Below are positions 37,156-45,944 of a stretch of DNA of 64,000 nt, one piece after another (position 1 is the stretch's first letter; every line of letters begins with the position of its first letter). A program made the translations under genes and the position numbers. Under the pieces are notes generated by a model. It did not search any database. It saw nothing but the letters and a program-made list of their open reading frames with translations, and had not been told where the DNA came from. This DNA is from Marinobacter caseinilyticus (GTDB lineage Bacteria; Pseudomonadota; Gammaproteobacteria; Pseudomonadales; Oleiphilaceae): assembly GCF_011074955.1 (NCBI RefSeq), contig NZ_WUQJ01000020.1:288705-352704 (forward strand), read 5' to 3'.

Positions 37156-37533
37156 ATGAAGCCGAATTACTCAATCCTACGCCCGCTCACCGTTCTGGGT
37201 CTGGCGGTCTCGTTGATGGCCTGCGCCGGACCGGGGCCACGACCGGACAGCCAGCTGCAATCCGCGGAGTCCGACATCAAACAGGCCGAAGCCGCCGATG
37301 CCAGACAGTTCGACCCGGTGCTGCTGAACCAGGCCAAGAACAAACTCGCCGATGCCCAGCAATTAATGAATCAGGAACAGTACCGGGAGGCCGAGCGTTT
37401 GCTGGAACAAGCATCGGTTGATGCCCAGCTCGCGGGTGCGCGCTCGGAGACCGAAAAGGCCAGGCGCGCGGTTGCGGAAATCAACACCACCATCGAGAAC
37501 CTACGCAAGCAGCTCAAGATGGATCAACAGTAA
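37156..37533 (+). CDS. DUF4398 family lipoprotein
   Basis: 125 residues with lipobox LMAC (Cys23). The mature part is a helical, Ala/Glu/Gln-rich coiled-coil-like segment (RQFDPVLLNQAKNKLADAQQ, REAERLLEQASVDAQLAGAR) typical of DUF4398. ATG 37156 is chosen over the open frame from 37066 because AGGGAG lies seven bases before it and the lipid signal starts there. It is 20 bases from the OmpA-family lipoprotein gene, a pair that recurs in gammaproteobacteria. A structural envelope role is likely. Confidence 0.9.
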   Translation: MKPNYSILRPLTVLGLAVSLMACAGPGPRPDSQLQSAESDIKQAEAADARQFDPVLLNQAKNKLADAQQLMNQEQYREAERLLEQASVDAQLAGARSETEKARRAVAEINTTIENLRKQLKMDQQ

Positions 37534-37553
37534 GCCCGGTTAAGGAGATTGTT

Positions 37554-38363
37554 ATGATAAGTCGTACACTGTCCACCAGCATCGCAGTCGGGCTGTCGGC
37601 ACTCATGGTTGGCTGTGCCAGCGCGCCCCAGCAAAATGCCAGGGTCGATGAAGCCCGCATGGCCTATGAAAAAATTGAACAGGACCCCAACGTCGCCCGC
37701 AGTGGCGCCAGCCAACTCCGCAGCGCCAGGACCGAGCTGGAAAGAGCCGAGGCCTTACTGGCCGAAGGCGCCGACGTAAGCCAGGTCGAGCACGTTGCTT
37801 ATCTGGCCAACCGACACGCGGAAATTGCCCAGCAGCAGGGCACGCGCGCGGAATTGGAGGAGGAGATCGATTCCGCCGAGGAGCGCCGCAAGCAGTTGAT
37901 GTTGCAAATGAAAACCAGTGAAGCCGAACGGGCACGCCTGGAGGCGGAAGCGCTCCGGGAACAAATGGCCGCTCTTCAGGCCGAAAAGACCGAACGCGGC
38001 ATGGTGCTCACGCTTGGCGATGTGTTGTTCGATCTCAACAAAGCCGACTTGAAAGCCTCCGGAGAACGGACCGTGGCACGACTGGCTGAATTCATGCAGG
38101 AGTATAAAGAGCGTCGCGTGCGGGTCGAAGGTTATACCGACAGTACCGGTGACGAGGCCTACAACCTGGAACTGTCCAAGCGTCGCGCCATGTCGGTCCG
38201 GGATGCGCTGCTGAACCGCGGCATTTCCAGCACCCGCGTGGAGGTTGAAGGTTATGGTGAAACCTATCCCGTGGCGAGCAACGACACCAACGCGGGGCGA
38301 CAGCAGAATCGCCGGGTAGAGATCGTCATTTCCGATGAGAATGGCAACATCGAAACCCGTTAG
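37554..38363 (+). CDS. OmpA-family lipoprotein with DUF4398-like N-terminal region
   Basis: 269 residues: lipobox MVGC (Cys21), a helical N-terminal region similar in style to the preceding gene (ASQLRSARTELERAEALLAE), a long coiled coil (EERRKQLMLQMKTSEAERAR, about residues 105-150), and a C-terminal OmpA peptidoglycan-binding domain: LGDVLFDLNKADLKASGERT, EGYTDSTGDEAYNLELSKRR and NRRVEIVI. It anchors the outer membrane to peptidoglycan. AAGGAG precedes the ATG; a strong terminator follows. Confidence 0.94.
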   Translation: MISRTLSTSIAVGLSALMVGCASAPQQNARVDEARMAYEKIEQDPNVARSGASQLRSARTELERAEALLAEGADVSQVEHVAYLANRHAEIAQQQGTRAELEEEIDSAEERRKQLMLQMKTSEAERARLEAEALREQMAALQAEKTERGMVLTLGDVLFDLNKADLKASGERTVARLAEFMQEYKERRVRVEGYTDSTGDEAYNLELSKRRAMSVRDALLNRGISSTRVEVEGYGETYPVASNDTNAGRQQNRRVEIVISDENGNIETR

Positions 38364-38391
38364 GGTTCCGATGTCACGGTGATCTGAAGCC

Positions 38392-38421
38392 AAAAGGGCC
38401 GGACTTGTCCGGTCCTTTTTT
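38392..38421 (+). terminator. Strong intrinsic terminator after the OmpA-family gene
   Basis: A ~12-bp stem (AAAAGGGCCGGA pairing with TCCGGTCCTTTT, one G-T pair) with a CTTG loop, followed by a run of seven T (38415-38421). Textbook rho-independent terminator, 29 bases after the stop codon. Confidence 0.92.
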
Positions 38422-38506
38422 GTTTTCGCAGCCGTAAAAAGAGGTGCTTGCATCGATTTCTGATTTGATGGACGCTGAGATAGCACCCTAAAAAGGAGGT
38501 CATGCG

Positions 38507-40996
38507 ATGAGTGTCCTGTTGTTGTTAATAAGTGCCCTGGTTCTGCTTTACCTTGGTGTTGGTGGCCTGATCGCGGTCGTGGTGCTAGCCGCTGCCACTC
38601 TGTCGGGCATTTACTTGGACGACGGCCATCTGGTCAGCGTGCTGTTCGGCGGTGCCGCGCTTACCGGCTGCCTACTGCTGGTTGTCCCGAGTGCGTTCCG
38701 GCGGGAGATGGTGAGCCGTCCCCTGCTCAACTGGGTCAGGACCCGATTGCCCGTTTTATCCGACACCGAATCCGAAGCCCTCAAATCTGGCAGCGTTGAC
38801 TGGGACGGCGAGCTGTTCTCAGGTCGGCCCAACTGGGATCGGTTGCTGGCATCCAGACCGGCACGTCTGAGTGATGAAGAGCGCGTGTTTATCGATGGCC
38901 CCGTCGATACCCTGTGCGGCATGCTCGATGACTGGCACATCACCAATGAATTGTTTGATCTACCGGACGACGTTTGGACATTCATTCGAGAGCAGGGTTT
39001 TTTCGGACTGGTCATTCCAAAAGCCGACGGCGGCAAAGGCTTTTCCGCCACGGCCCATTCTGAAATCGTGATGAAAATTTCCACTCGCAGTATCTCGGCG
39101 GCGGTGACGGTGATGGTGCCCAATTCCCTCGGGCCGGGCGAGCTGCTCATGCATTACGGTACCGACGCGCAGAAAAATCACTACTTGCCGCGACTGAGCA
39201 CCGGCGAGGAGGTGCCCTGTTTCGCGCTGACCTCGCCCATTGCCGGCTCTGATGCCGGTGCCATCCCCGATAAGGGCATCGTCTGCAAGGGAGAGTGGGA
39301 CGGCAAGGAGGTGATGGGCCTGAAAGTCACCTGGAACAAGCGCTACATCACCCTGGCGCCGGTGGCGACGCTGATCGGGCTCGCCATCAAAGTGTACGAT
39401 CCGGATAACCTGCTGGGTGAGGAAGACGTGGGCGTTACCTGTGTCCTCATTCCCAGCGACACCAAAGGCGTCCACAGCGGCGCCCGCCACCTGCCCATGA
39501 ATACCGTCTTCATGAACGGGCCGACCTGGGGCGAGGACGTCTTTATCCCCATGGATCAGGTCATTGGTGGCCAGGAAATGCTCGGCAAGGGCTGGACCAT
39601 GTTGCTGGAATGCCTCTCCATCGGGCGTTCCATTTCACTGCCGGCACTGGGCACGGGGGCGGGCAAGCTGGCCAGCCTGGTCACCGGCTCCTACGCCAGC
39701 GTGCGGGAGCAGTTCGGTCGGTCCATCAGCCAGTTTGAAGGCGTGCAGGAGGCCCTGGAGCCGATCGCCGGCTACACCTACATGATGGATGCCGCACGCT
39801 TGCTCACCGCAGGCATGCTCGACCGCGGAGGTCGGCCATCCGTGCCCTCTGCCGTCCTGAAGTATCGCAACACCGACCTGATGCGGGAGGCAATCAACCA
39901 CGCCATGGATGTGGTGGCCGGCCGCGGCGTGATCTCCGGCCCCCGCAACTTTATGGCCCGGGCCTATCAGGCCATTCCCATTGGCATTACGGTCGAAGGC
40001 GCGAACATCCTCACCCGCAGCCTGATGATCTTCGGTCAGGGCGCCATTCGGTGCCACCCGTTTATTGTGGAGGAAATCAAGGCCGCCGGGCTGGACGATC
40101 AAAATGCCGCCGTGGCCAAGTTTGACCAGGTCTATTATCGCCACGTCGCCCACACCACGGGCAACAGCCTGCGGGCGCTGGTGCTCGGGCTCACGGCTGG
40201 CCGCCTGCAAACCGCCCCCACGCGCGGCAACATCGCCAGGTATTACCGTCAGTTCAGCCGGTTTGCCGCGGCATTTGCCATGATGACCGACGTCACCCTG
40301 CTCACTATTGGCGGCGGCCTGAAGGCCCGCCAACGCCTGTCCGGGCGGATGGCAGACTGCCTGGTGCACTTGTATTACGGCTCAGCCGTGATCAAGCAGT
40401 GGCACGAAGACGGTTACCCGGAATCGCAGCGTCCGCTAATCGAGTGGTGCCTGCAACAGTCCTTGCACGACCTGCAGGAGCAAATGCGCTGTGCTATCGA
40501 CAACTTCCCGGCCAAGGTGCTGCGCTGGCCACTGCGGCTGCTGGTGTTCCCGCTGGGTGCGACCGGCTTACGCAAGCCTGACGACGCGCTCGGTACCCAG
40601 GTCGCCCTTACCATCGTGAAAGACACGCCGGTGCGGGATCGCATTGTCAAAGGTGTCTATATCAGTGAGGATCCGGACGACCCGGTTGGCCGGGTGCTCA
40701 ATGCCTACCGGCTAGCCAACAGCACGCGGCCGATCCGAGACCGCCTGCACGAAGCCATTCGCAACAAGGACCCGGACGAGCTAGACGCCATCGCCCTGCT
40801 GATGGGGCACCAGCGCGAGGAATTAGTGGATTGGGCACTGAGTGAAAACATCATCAATGAGGATGAAAAAGCCCCCTTGCTGGAGGCCCTGTCTGCCCTG
40901 TACGACGTGATTCGCGTGGACGCCTTTGACCCCGACGGAATCAAAGATATGTCCGAATCGGTGATCGGTAAGCGCAAGGCCGTGGCCCGGCCCTGA
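38507..40996 (+). CDS. fadE: Acyl-CoA dehydrogenase FadE
   Basis: 829 residues, the long FadE type with an N-terminal membrane segment (MSVLLLLISALVLLYLGVGG and a second near residue 45-65). The core has FGLVIPKADGGKGFSATAHS, NSLGPGELLMHYGTDAQKNH, ALTSPIAGSDAG and EQFGRSISQFEGVQEALEPI, and the C-terminal domain specific to FadE. It carries out the first oxidation of fatty acyl-CoA in beta-oxidation. AAAGGAGG lies eight bases upstream. Single-gene unit downstream of a terminator. Confidence 0.95.
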   Translation: MSVLLLLISALVLLYLGVGGLIAVVVLAAATLSGIYLDDGHLVSVLFGGAALTGCLLLVVPSAFRREMVSRPLLNWVRTRLPVLSDTESEALKSGSVDWDGELFSGRPNWDRLLASRPARLSDEERVFIDGPVDTLCGMLDDWHITNELFDLPDDVWTFIREQGFFGLVIPKADGGKGFSATAHSEIVMKISTRSISAAVTVMVPNSLGPGELLMHYGTDAQKNHYLPRLSTGEEVPCFALTSPIAGSDAGAIPDKGIVCKGEWDGKEVMGLKVTWNKRYITLAPVATLIGLAIKVYDPDNLLGEEDVGVTCVLIPSDTKGVHSGARHLPMNTVFMNGPTWGEDVFIPMDQVIGGQEMLGKGWTMLLECLSIGRSISLPALGTGAGKLASLVTGSYASVREQFGRSISQFEGVQEALEPIAGYTYMMDAARLLTAGMLDRGGRPSVPSAVLKYRNTDLMREAINHAMDVVAGRGVISGPRNFMARAYQAIPIGITVEGANILTRSLMIFGQGAIRCHPFIVEEIKAAGLDDQNAAVAKFDQVYYRHVAHTTGNSLRALVLGLTAGRLQTAPTRGNIARYYRQFSRFAAAFAMMTDVTLLTIGGGLKARQRLSGRMADCLVHLYYGSAVIKQWHEDGYPESQRPLIEWCLQQSLHDLQEQMRCAIDNFPAKVLRWPLRLLVFPLGATGLRKPDDALGTQVALTIVKDTPVRDRIVKGVYISEDPDDPVGRVLNAYRLANSTRPIRDRLHEAIRNKDPDELDAIALLMGHQREELVDWALSENIINEDEKAPLLEALSALYDVIRVDAFDPDGIKDMSESVIGKRKAVARP

Positions 40997-41015
40997 GCCG
41001 CCACGGCGATGCCGT

Positions 41016-41318
41016 CTAGCGCTTCATGATGTCGATGATTTCGCGGGTATCCGAGATAACCGTGAAGATCTGGTCTTCTATCTCGACTATTTCTCGGTTG
41101 TCACCGATGGGACGCACCCGGCCCCGATAATAGAGGTCGGCGTCCATCCGATCGCCCTCATGCAGCTTTTTCTCCCACCCCGGTGGCAACGGTTTGCCTT
41201 GTTCCACGTTTTTCTGCAGGCCCGGCGGTAATTGGTCACTGTGGGGCGGTTTGGCCAAGGAGGTGCCAGACACCACCAGCGCGGCGGCCATCAGAATGAC
41301 TTGTGCGTACATCTTCAT
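41016..41318 (-). CDS. Small periplasmic protein, CigR/RcnB-like
   Basis: 100 residues from ATG 41318 (GAGG eight bases upstream; the frame is open to 41348). Signal peptide ends SLAKPP (residue ~20). The mature part has LPPGLQKNVEQGKPLPPGWE followed by a short beta-rich tail (IVEIEDQIFTVISDTREIID), the pattern of CigR/RcnB-like small periplasmic proteins. Function unknown; some relatives take part in metal homeostasis. Confidence 0.75.
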   Translation of the reverse strand: MKMYAQVILMAAALVVSGTSLAKPPHSDQLPPGLQKNVEQGKPLPPGWEKKLHEGDRMDADLYYRGRVRPIGDNREIVEIEDQIFTVISDTREIIDIMKR

Positions 41319-41389
41319 AAGTCTGTCCTCGTGGTTCACTTTGAGCATTACCCTAACATCCCGACGTGTCGTCGGTGATTACCATTGCG

Positions 41390-41731
41390 TCAGGTCGCTT
41401 GTTCGCAGTCGATGCAACGGGTGGTGGTGGGGTCCACCGCCAGCCGACGCGGATCGATGGCTTCGCCGCAGTTAAAACAGTCACCGAAGTCGTTGTCTTC
41501 AATGCGCCGTAACGCGCCTTCAATTTTGAGCCACTGTTGCTTGCGCCGGCGCTCGGTCTCCTGTGCCATGGCCTGCCCTTGCATCGCGTCCATGCGCGAC
41601 AACCGCCCGACACTGGCCTGGTCCAGTGCGACCGGCTTGGCGGCATCGGCCGAACTGTGGCTTAACTCGGCCAGCTCCGCGCGTAACTGGAGTAACGTTG
41701 CCTGATAGCGTGCCAGCTCATGCCGGGTCAT
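41390..41731 (-). CDS. TraR/DksA family zinc-finger protein
   Basis: 113 residues, coiled-coil N-terminal half and a C-terminal four-Cys zinc finger C-F-N-C-(17)-C-I-D-C (CFNCGEAIDPRRLAVDP, then CIDCE). DksA-type proteins bind in the RNA polymerase secondary channel. It lacks the clear acidic coiled-coil tip of DksA (a DNDFGDC segment precedes the finger), so it is likely a small DksA paralogue with a less certain role. Confidence 0.88.
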   Translation of the reverse strand: MTRHELARYQATLLQLRAELAELSHSSADAAKPVALDQASVGRLSRMDAMQGQAMAQETERRRKQQWLKIEGALRRIEDNDFGDCFNCGEAIDPRRLAVDPTTTRCIDCEQAT

Positions 41732-41791
41732 AACGGCCCACCTCCGGTTGCAATACCGCGCCCATCTCTGGGATCAGTCTAGTGGTTATCA

Positions 41792-41838
41792 CCATAGTTT
41801 AGTGGCTAGACCCATAGTTTAGTGGCTAGACCCATAGT
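41792..41838 (+). repeat. 20-bp tandem repeat covering the end of the kinase gene
   Basis: The unit CCATAGTTTAGTGGCTAGAC occurs twice in tandem (41792-41811, 41812-41831) with a partial third copy. The stop codon and last codons of the fructosamine kinase gene lie in the second unit. Confidence 0.75.
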
Positions 41839-42679
41839 GTCGAAGGACGGCCCGGACCGACCCCAGATAGCCACGGCCAAACAGGTTCAAATGGTTGAGC
41901 AGGTGGTAAAGGTTGTACAACCTGGCCCGCGTGGCCCAGTCCGGCTCGACCTCGCTGCCGGCCAGGTAGGCCGAATAGAATGTCTCGGGAAAGCGGCCAA
42001 ACAGGGTGGTCATCGCAAGCTCGGCTTCAGGCCAGCCATAATGGACCGCCGGATCAATCAACACCGGTTCGCCCCGGGGGCCGCAGTGAGCATTCCCGCC
42101 CCACAAGTCACCATGAATCAGACTGGCGGGCTGGGGCGGCAGCCACTCGGGCAAACGCTCGCTGACGCGATCCAGGCGCTTGCTATCGGAAAGTCCCAAC
42201 AGGCCCTTCGCGCGGGCCAGGTCGCCCTGGTGCTGCAGGCGGGCGGTCGCAAAGAAGGCATAGCCGTCGGCCAGGCGCGGGTTGGGCTGAGGCGTTAACC
42301 CACAATAATTGTCGCTGTCAAAGCCAAACCGACCGGCCCGGTGCTGATGGAGTTGGGCCAATTGCTGGCCAAACCGCGGCCAGTAATCCGGTGCCGGCGA
42401 TCCAGCCAGCCATTCCAGCAACAGCCCATGCTCCCCCACCCCCAACACCGAAGGCACCCGAACGGTCTGGGTATCGGCCAGGGCCTGGAGGCCGTTCGCT
42501 TCGGCGGCAAACAGGCCCAATGGCGGTGCATCATGGGTTTTGGCGAACAACTCACGGCCGTCGACCAGCCGCGCCCGATAGGCCTCGTTGATGCAGCCAC
42601 CGGACACCCCGGTCACCGACTGGCAAGCGGGCAATCCCTGCGCCGACAGCAAGTCTTGGAGGACTTGCGGGATATTCAT
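41819..42679 (-). CDS. Fructosamine kinase family protein
   Basis: 286 residues of the fructosamine-3-kinase/YniA family, a kinase-like fold that phosphorylates glycated amines and so helps deglycate proteins. Motifs: GCINEAYRARLVDGRELFAK (ATP-binding Lys), LLLEWLAGS, the catalytic loop SLIHGDLWGGNAHC and VLIDPAVHYGWPEAELAM. It begins nine bases after the stop of the LysR gene and may be cotranscribed. Its end lies inside a short tandem repeat, so the last residues may vary between strains. Confidence 0.92.
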   Translation of the reverse strand: MNIPQVLQDLLSAQGLPACQSVTGVSGGCINEAYRARLVDGRELFAKTHDAPPLGLFAAEANGLQALADTQTVRVPSVLGVGEHGLLLEWLAGSPAPDYWPRFGQQLAQLHQHRAGRFGFDSDNYCGLTPQPNPRLADGYAFFATARLQHQGDLARAKGLLGLSDSKRLDRVSERLPEWLPPQPASLIHGDLWGGNAHCGPRGEPVLIDPAVHYGWPEAELAMTTLFGRFPETFYSAYLAGSEVEPDWATRARLYNLYHLLNHLNLFGRGYLGSVRAVLRHYGSSH

Positions 42680-42688
42680 CGCGTCACC

Positions 42689-43651
42689 TCATGCGTTTGG
42701 GGGCAGTACCATGTCCTGCTCTTGCCGCAACCCCGTCTTGATGGCCTGGTCAATCAGCCAGCGTCGCAACAGCCGGATACCCGGTTCCCGGCGCCGGGAG
42801 GTCTTGTAGGCAAAATAGAACTGGTCCCCGGTCACCACAGCATGGCAGGGAATTCGGACAAAATCGTCCGAGTCACTGCGGGTGCTCAACATGTAATCAT
42901 TGGTCAGAGTGATGCCCTGGTGAAACCGGGCCGCTTCCAGCGCCAGCAGCATGTGGCTGAAATGGTGCACCCGGGCCTGTGCCGGTATCGCTTGCTTTAC
43001 CACCCGGAACCATTCCTGCCAGTCACCGGTATGACGGCCATAAATGCTATGAGTCGACAACAGCGGGTACTGGGCAATTTGGGCCGGGCTGAGTGCCGGC
43101 GCGGCGTCCTCGACAAGGCCCTGCTCACGGCAGATGGTCTGCCAGTATTGTCGGCTGCACACTGGAAACAGCTGCTCCTTGTACAACAGGTCGAAACTGA
43201 AGGACGCCGGCCGGGTGTGGATGGTGATGAAGCAGTCCGCCACCCGGTCCGACAACACCGGCGATTCGCTGGTCATCTCCAGCACCAGATCGAGTTGAGA
43301 GTGGGCCCGCTGCAAGTCCGGTAACCGGGGCACCAACCACCGCACGGCAAAGGAACTGAACACCGACAACCGCAACCGGGCCTCCTCATGCCCCAACAAC
43401 TGGTCGCTGACCCGCTCTATTTGCAACAAGGCCGACCCCACACCCTCCAGATACACCCGACCTTCATCGGTCAGGGCCAGGTAGCGACCGGTCCGCAAGA
43501 ACAGTTTCTCGCCCAGGTAGCTCTCCAGACCCTTGATCTGGTGGCTGACCGCACTTTGACTGACGTTCAACTCTTCCGCAGCGCGGGAAAAGCTGTTCAA
43601 CCGGGCAACCGCTTCAAAGACCGGCAGGGCGTTCAGGGGTGGCAGTTTCAT
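42689..43651 (-). CDS. LysR family regulator (GcvA-like)
   Basis: 320 residues. Winged helix at the N-terminus: LNALPVFEAVARLNSFSRAA with EELNVSQSAVSHQIKGLESY, the GcvA-type sequence, followed by a substrate-binding domain. It is divergent from the DMT transporter at 43997 with a 345-base gap, and upstream of the fructosamine kinase gene. LysR proteins commonly regulate the divergent neighbour, so the transporter is the first candidate target (inferred). Confidence 0.92.
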   Translation of the reverse strand: MKLPPLNALPVFEAVARLNSFSRAAEELNVSQSAVSHQIKGLESYLGEKLFLRTGRYLALTDEGRVYLEGVGSALLQIERVSDQLLGHEEARLRLSVFSSFAVRWLVPRLPDLQRAHSQLDLVLEMTSESPVLSDRVADCFITIHTRPASFSFDLLYKEQLFPVCSRQYWQTICREQGLVEDAAPALSPAQIAQYPLLSTHSIYGRHTGDWQEWFRVVKQAIPAQARVHHFSHMLLALEAARFHQGITLTNDYMLSTRSDSDDFVRIPCHAVVTGDQFYFAYKTSRRREPGIRLLRRWLIDQAIKTGLRQEQDMVLPPNA

Positions 43652-43996
43652 TATCTAATTTTCTCATGACAACTCATTAAAGATCATTTTATCGGATACT
43701 GTAGGCCACCTACACTGGCCGCTCCAGTGTCAGTCCAATTCGAGATTGAGATTCGATCTCACGAAGCGTGGTATTGCTCCAGGCCAGAGCTACCATGCCT
43801 TTGGGGGCTATTTTGATCCTATCAGGATAAGCGCCTCACAATTTTAACGTGAGATTCGGGCTGTTTTTATCTCGTTTTGGCTTATGTCGGTCCGCCGTTG
43901 TGAATCAGATTTTCTGACAGTAAGCGGCACTAAATCACATTCACCAAGGCGCGATTCGGCTTTAACCTTCGAAGCCCAGACGCCTGGGGAGGCACC
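43652..43996. promoter_or_regulatory. Divergent control region between LysR and DMT genes
   Basis: No gene seen. The motif TGAGATTCG occurs at 43747-43755 and 43851-43859, and a GAGAT/ATCTC dyad spans 43742-43760; CTCAC/GTGAG lie around 43836-43855. These repeated and inverted elements are possible LysR sites, but no promoter stands out. Confidence 0.35.
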
Positions 43997-44878
43997 ATGT
44001 CAGGAAAAACAGTCAACAGCGCAATCCTTTTGCTGATTATTGGCAATGCTCTGGCATTAATCTCCGATGTCTTTATCAAACTGATGGAGCCTGGCACACC
44101 GATTTTTCAGTTTGCGTTCCTGCGCTGTGTCATCACCTTGCTCCTGCTTCTGCCGCTGGCAGGGCAGCTCAACCGCAAACACCTGTTTACCGGACTTAAA
44201 GTGCACGCCGCTCGCGCACACATCCACCTGGTTGGCCTTTTGTGCATGGTTATTGGACTGGCGAACCTGCCACTGGCAACCGCCAACGCCGTGTTCTACG
44301 CCGCGCCGATACTCGTCATGGTTCTCGCCGCGCTCATCTTTCAGGAAAAGCTGTCAACAATGAGCGTAATCGCTGTGTTCAGTGGGTTTAGCGGGATTGT
44401 GGTGATATTAAGGCCGGTAGAATTCAACTGGGCCGCCATCGCAGCTCTGGCAGCTGCCCTTACCTTGGCAATCAACGCCGTCATGGTGCGCAAGCTGCCC
44501 AAAGAGCAGACCACAGTGCATAAATTGCTGCTGAACTACTTGCTAATCATCCCCGCTGCCGGTGCTCTGGCACTTTGGGAAGGCGCCGCCTGGGACAGCA
44601 GCATACTGATCAGCGCTGGAGGTTCAGCCGTATTTATCCTGGGCTACAACATCACCGTGTTGCTGGCCTACAAACAGGTGGATGCCAACCAGGTCACCAG
44701 CGCTGAATACACTGGCCTGATCTGGGCGGTATTGATTGGCTGGATCGGTTTTAACGAGATGCCTGACCTCTGGTTTGCGGTGGGCAGTGCGATGATCGTC
44801 GTACCGCTGATACTGGTGGGGTTGCGCTCGCGTGATCGGAGTCACCGAGTGCTTCAGGCTTACCCAGCCACAGGTTGA
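43997..44878 (+). CDS. DMT superfamily (EamA) transporter
   Basis: 293 residues with ten hydrophobic helices in two EamA repeats (first ~1-135, second ~145-285), typical of drug/metabolite transporters that export amino acids, nucleobases or other small molecules. GGGGAGG lies five bases before the ATG. Divergent from a LysR gene. Substrate unknown. Confidence 0.92.
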   Translation: MSGKTVNSAILLLIIGNALALISDVFIKLMEPGTPIFQFAFLRCVITLLLLLPLAGQLNRKHLFTGLKVHAARAHIHLVGLLCMVIGLANLPLATANAVFYAAPILVMVLAALIFQEKLSTMSVIAVFSGFSGIVVILRPVEFNWAAIAALAAALTLAINAVMVRKLPKEQTTVHKLLLNYLLIIPAAGALALWEGAAWDSSILISAGGSAVFILGYNITVLLAYKQVDANQVTSAEYTGLIWAVLIGWIGFNEMPDLWFAVGSAMIVVPLILVGLRSRDRSHRVLQAYPATG

Positions 44879-44942
44879 GGCCTTCGGCCAATGACGATGC
44901 GGAGGGTCTCATTGGCTAGGAGTGTCCAGTGCACCGGGGTAA

Positions 44943-45080
44943 GTCAATTCTGCCCAGTGGCGGTTCGAATTTGTTTGCTATGACCAAAAACAGACCTTTT
45001 CAGATAGGGGCTTACCCAATCCGCTATTCGGAAAAAAGTACGCTGAGGATCACAAAGCGAAGATTCAGGCTTGGGAATAA
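44943..45080 (+). pseudogene. C-terminal coding fragment at the left edge of the island
   Basis: After an in-frame TAA at 44940, this frame reads 45 residues to TAA 45078: it contains SAQWRFEFVCYDQK and NPLFGKKYAEDHKAKIQAWE, which has the residue mix of a genuine protein end. There is no start codon or ribosome site before it, so it looks like the remaining tail of a lost gene. I do not recognise the family. Confidence 0.35.
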
Positions 45081-45119
45081 CGCATGCCATCAGCCGCGAC
45101 CGAGCCGTAAGCGAGGATG

Positions 45120-45944
45120 TCAGACTGGAAGACCTTGTTGGGCCGCTTTGACCCGATTCAGAACCTCGTTGGCAAGCACCCTTCGGTTATAGTTATGCTG
45201 GCTAAGCATTGCTCGATATCCATCGTCAGCCATCTCGTTGTTGATAATTGCTCTCTCGATTAATCGTTCGCCCCAGTAATCTAAGCGCCATTTCGCGCTC
45301 CAATCAGTCTCTCCACCCAACGAAATATGTATCGCCTGTCCGGTGACCCGTTCGGCAAGCTCAGCCGCGAGGAAGTGAATATTGGCACTGACTTCAGGTG
45401 CTTCTGCATTCGGGAACAAACGATATCTGTACTTACCTTGGCGAACCTCGAATAGAAGTTTTATGTAACGATCTGGAAGACGAAAAGCCGAAATTGCACT
45501 TTCTAGACCGAAAAGATAAATATCATTTGACGCATTGGTGCAATATAGAAAGTTGCGAAGCGCGACAAATAGGGTGTCGCATAGCCATAGTCGACCCTCC
45601 ATCGAATTTGGTAGCCAGCCAATCTCGCCAATGAATTTTCTCGTTTGGGAGGCGGCTTGAAGAACGTTTGCCCTAGGTGGTCGAAAACCCTTTATCCAAT
45701 CCAAAATGCGCTGCTCTCCTTCTACAGGAAAGCCGTCAACATCAATATGTGTGAGAAAGAGTGAACCTTGTGACTTCATTCGTTCGACGCTGGACCGAGA
45801 GTAGAAGCTAACTCCAGGATACGAGCGCGCGAGTAACTGAAAAGGAATGTCGCTATCCTCGTACAGACAAACGAAATCAACATCACTGAGTTCGTTTGTA
45901 TCTCCACGAGCAGCTGATCCACACTTCAAAACGAGAAAATTCAT
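45120..45944 (-). CDS. Pol-beta superfamily nucleotidyltransferase
   Basis: 274 residues. The catalytic signature G9-S10 ... D21-V-D23 (CGSAARGDTNELSDVDFVCL) is that of the DNA polymerase beta-type nucleotidyltransferases (MNT toxin-antitoxin, aminoglycoside and related enzymes). GSLFLTHIDVDGFPVEGEQR at about residue 55 resembles the segment following the active site in minimal nucleotidyltransferases. The rest is helical and unrecognised. The ATG follows directly on the TAA of the upstream channel gene, so the two are coupled. The local composition is AT-rich relative to the backbone. What is modified (nucleotide, RNA or protein) is unknown. Confidence 0.82.
   Translation of the reverse strand: MNFLVLKCGSAARGDTNELSDVDFVCLYEDSDIPFQLLARSYPGVSFYSRSSVERMKSQGSLFLTHIDVDGFPVEGEQRILDWIKGFRPPRANVLQAASQTRKFIGEIGWLPNSMEGRLWLCDTLFVALRNFLYCTNASNDIYLFGLESAISAFRLPDRYIKLLFEVRQGKYRYRLFPNAEAPEVSANIHFLAAELAERVTGQAIHISLGGETDWSAKWRLDYWGERLIERAIINNEMADDGYRAMLSQHNYNRRVLANEVLNRVKAAQQGLPV

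Noticed and set aside
42341..43324. 327-residue plus-strand frame covering parts of the fructosamine kinase and LysR genes
   Set aside because: Antisense to two recognised genes, with no domain of its own.
44929..45192. 87-residue plus-strand frame in the gap before the nucleotidyltransferase gene
   Set aside because: Very basic and low-similarity composition, overlaps the nucleotidyltransferase end; the other frame (44943-45080) looks more protein-like.
45120..45944. CBASS-type CD-NTase
   Set aside because: The GS...DxD site fits the wider pol-beta superfamily, but the size, the following GSLF segment and the lack of other CBASS genes do not specifically support a cyclic-oligonucleotide synthase.
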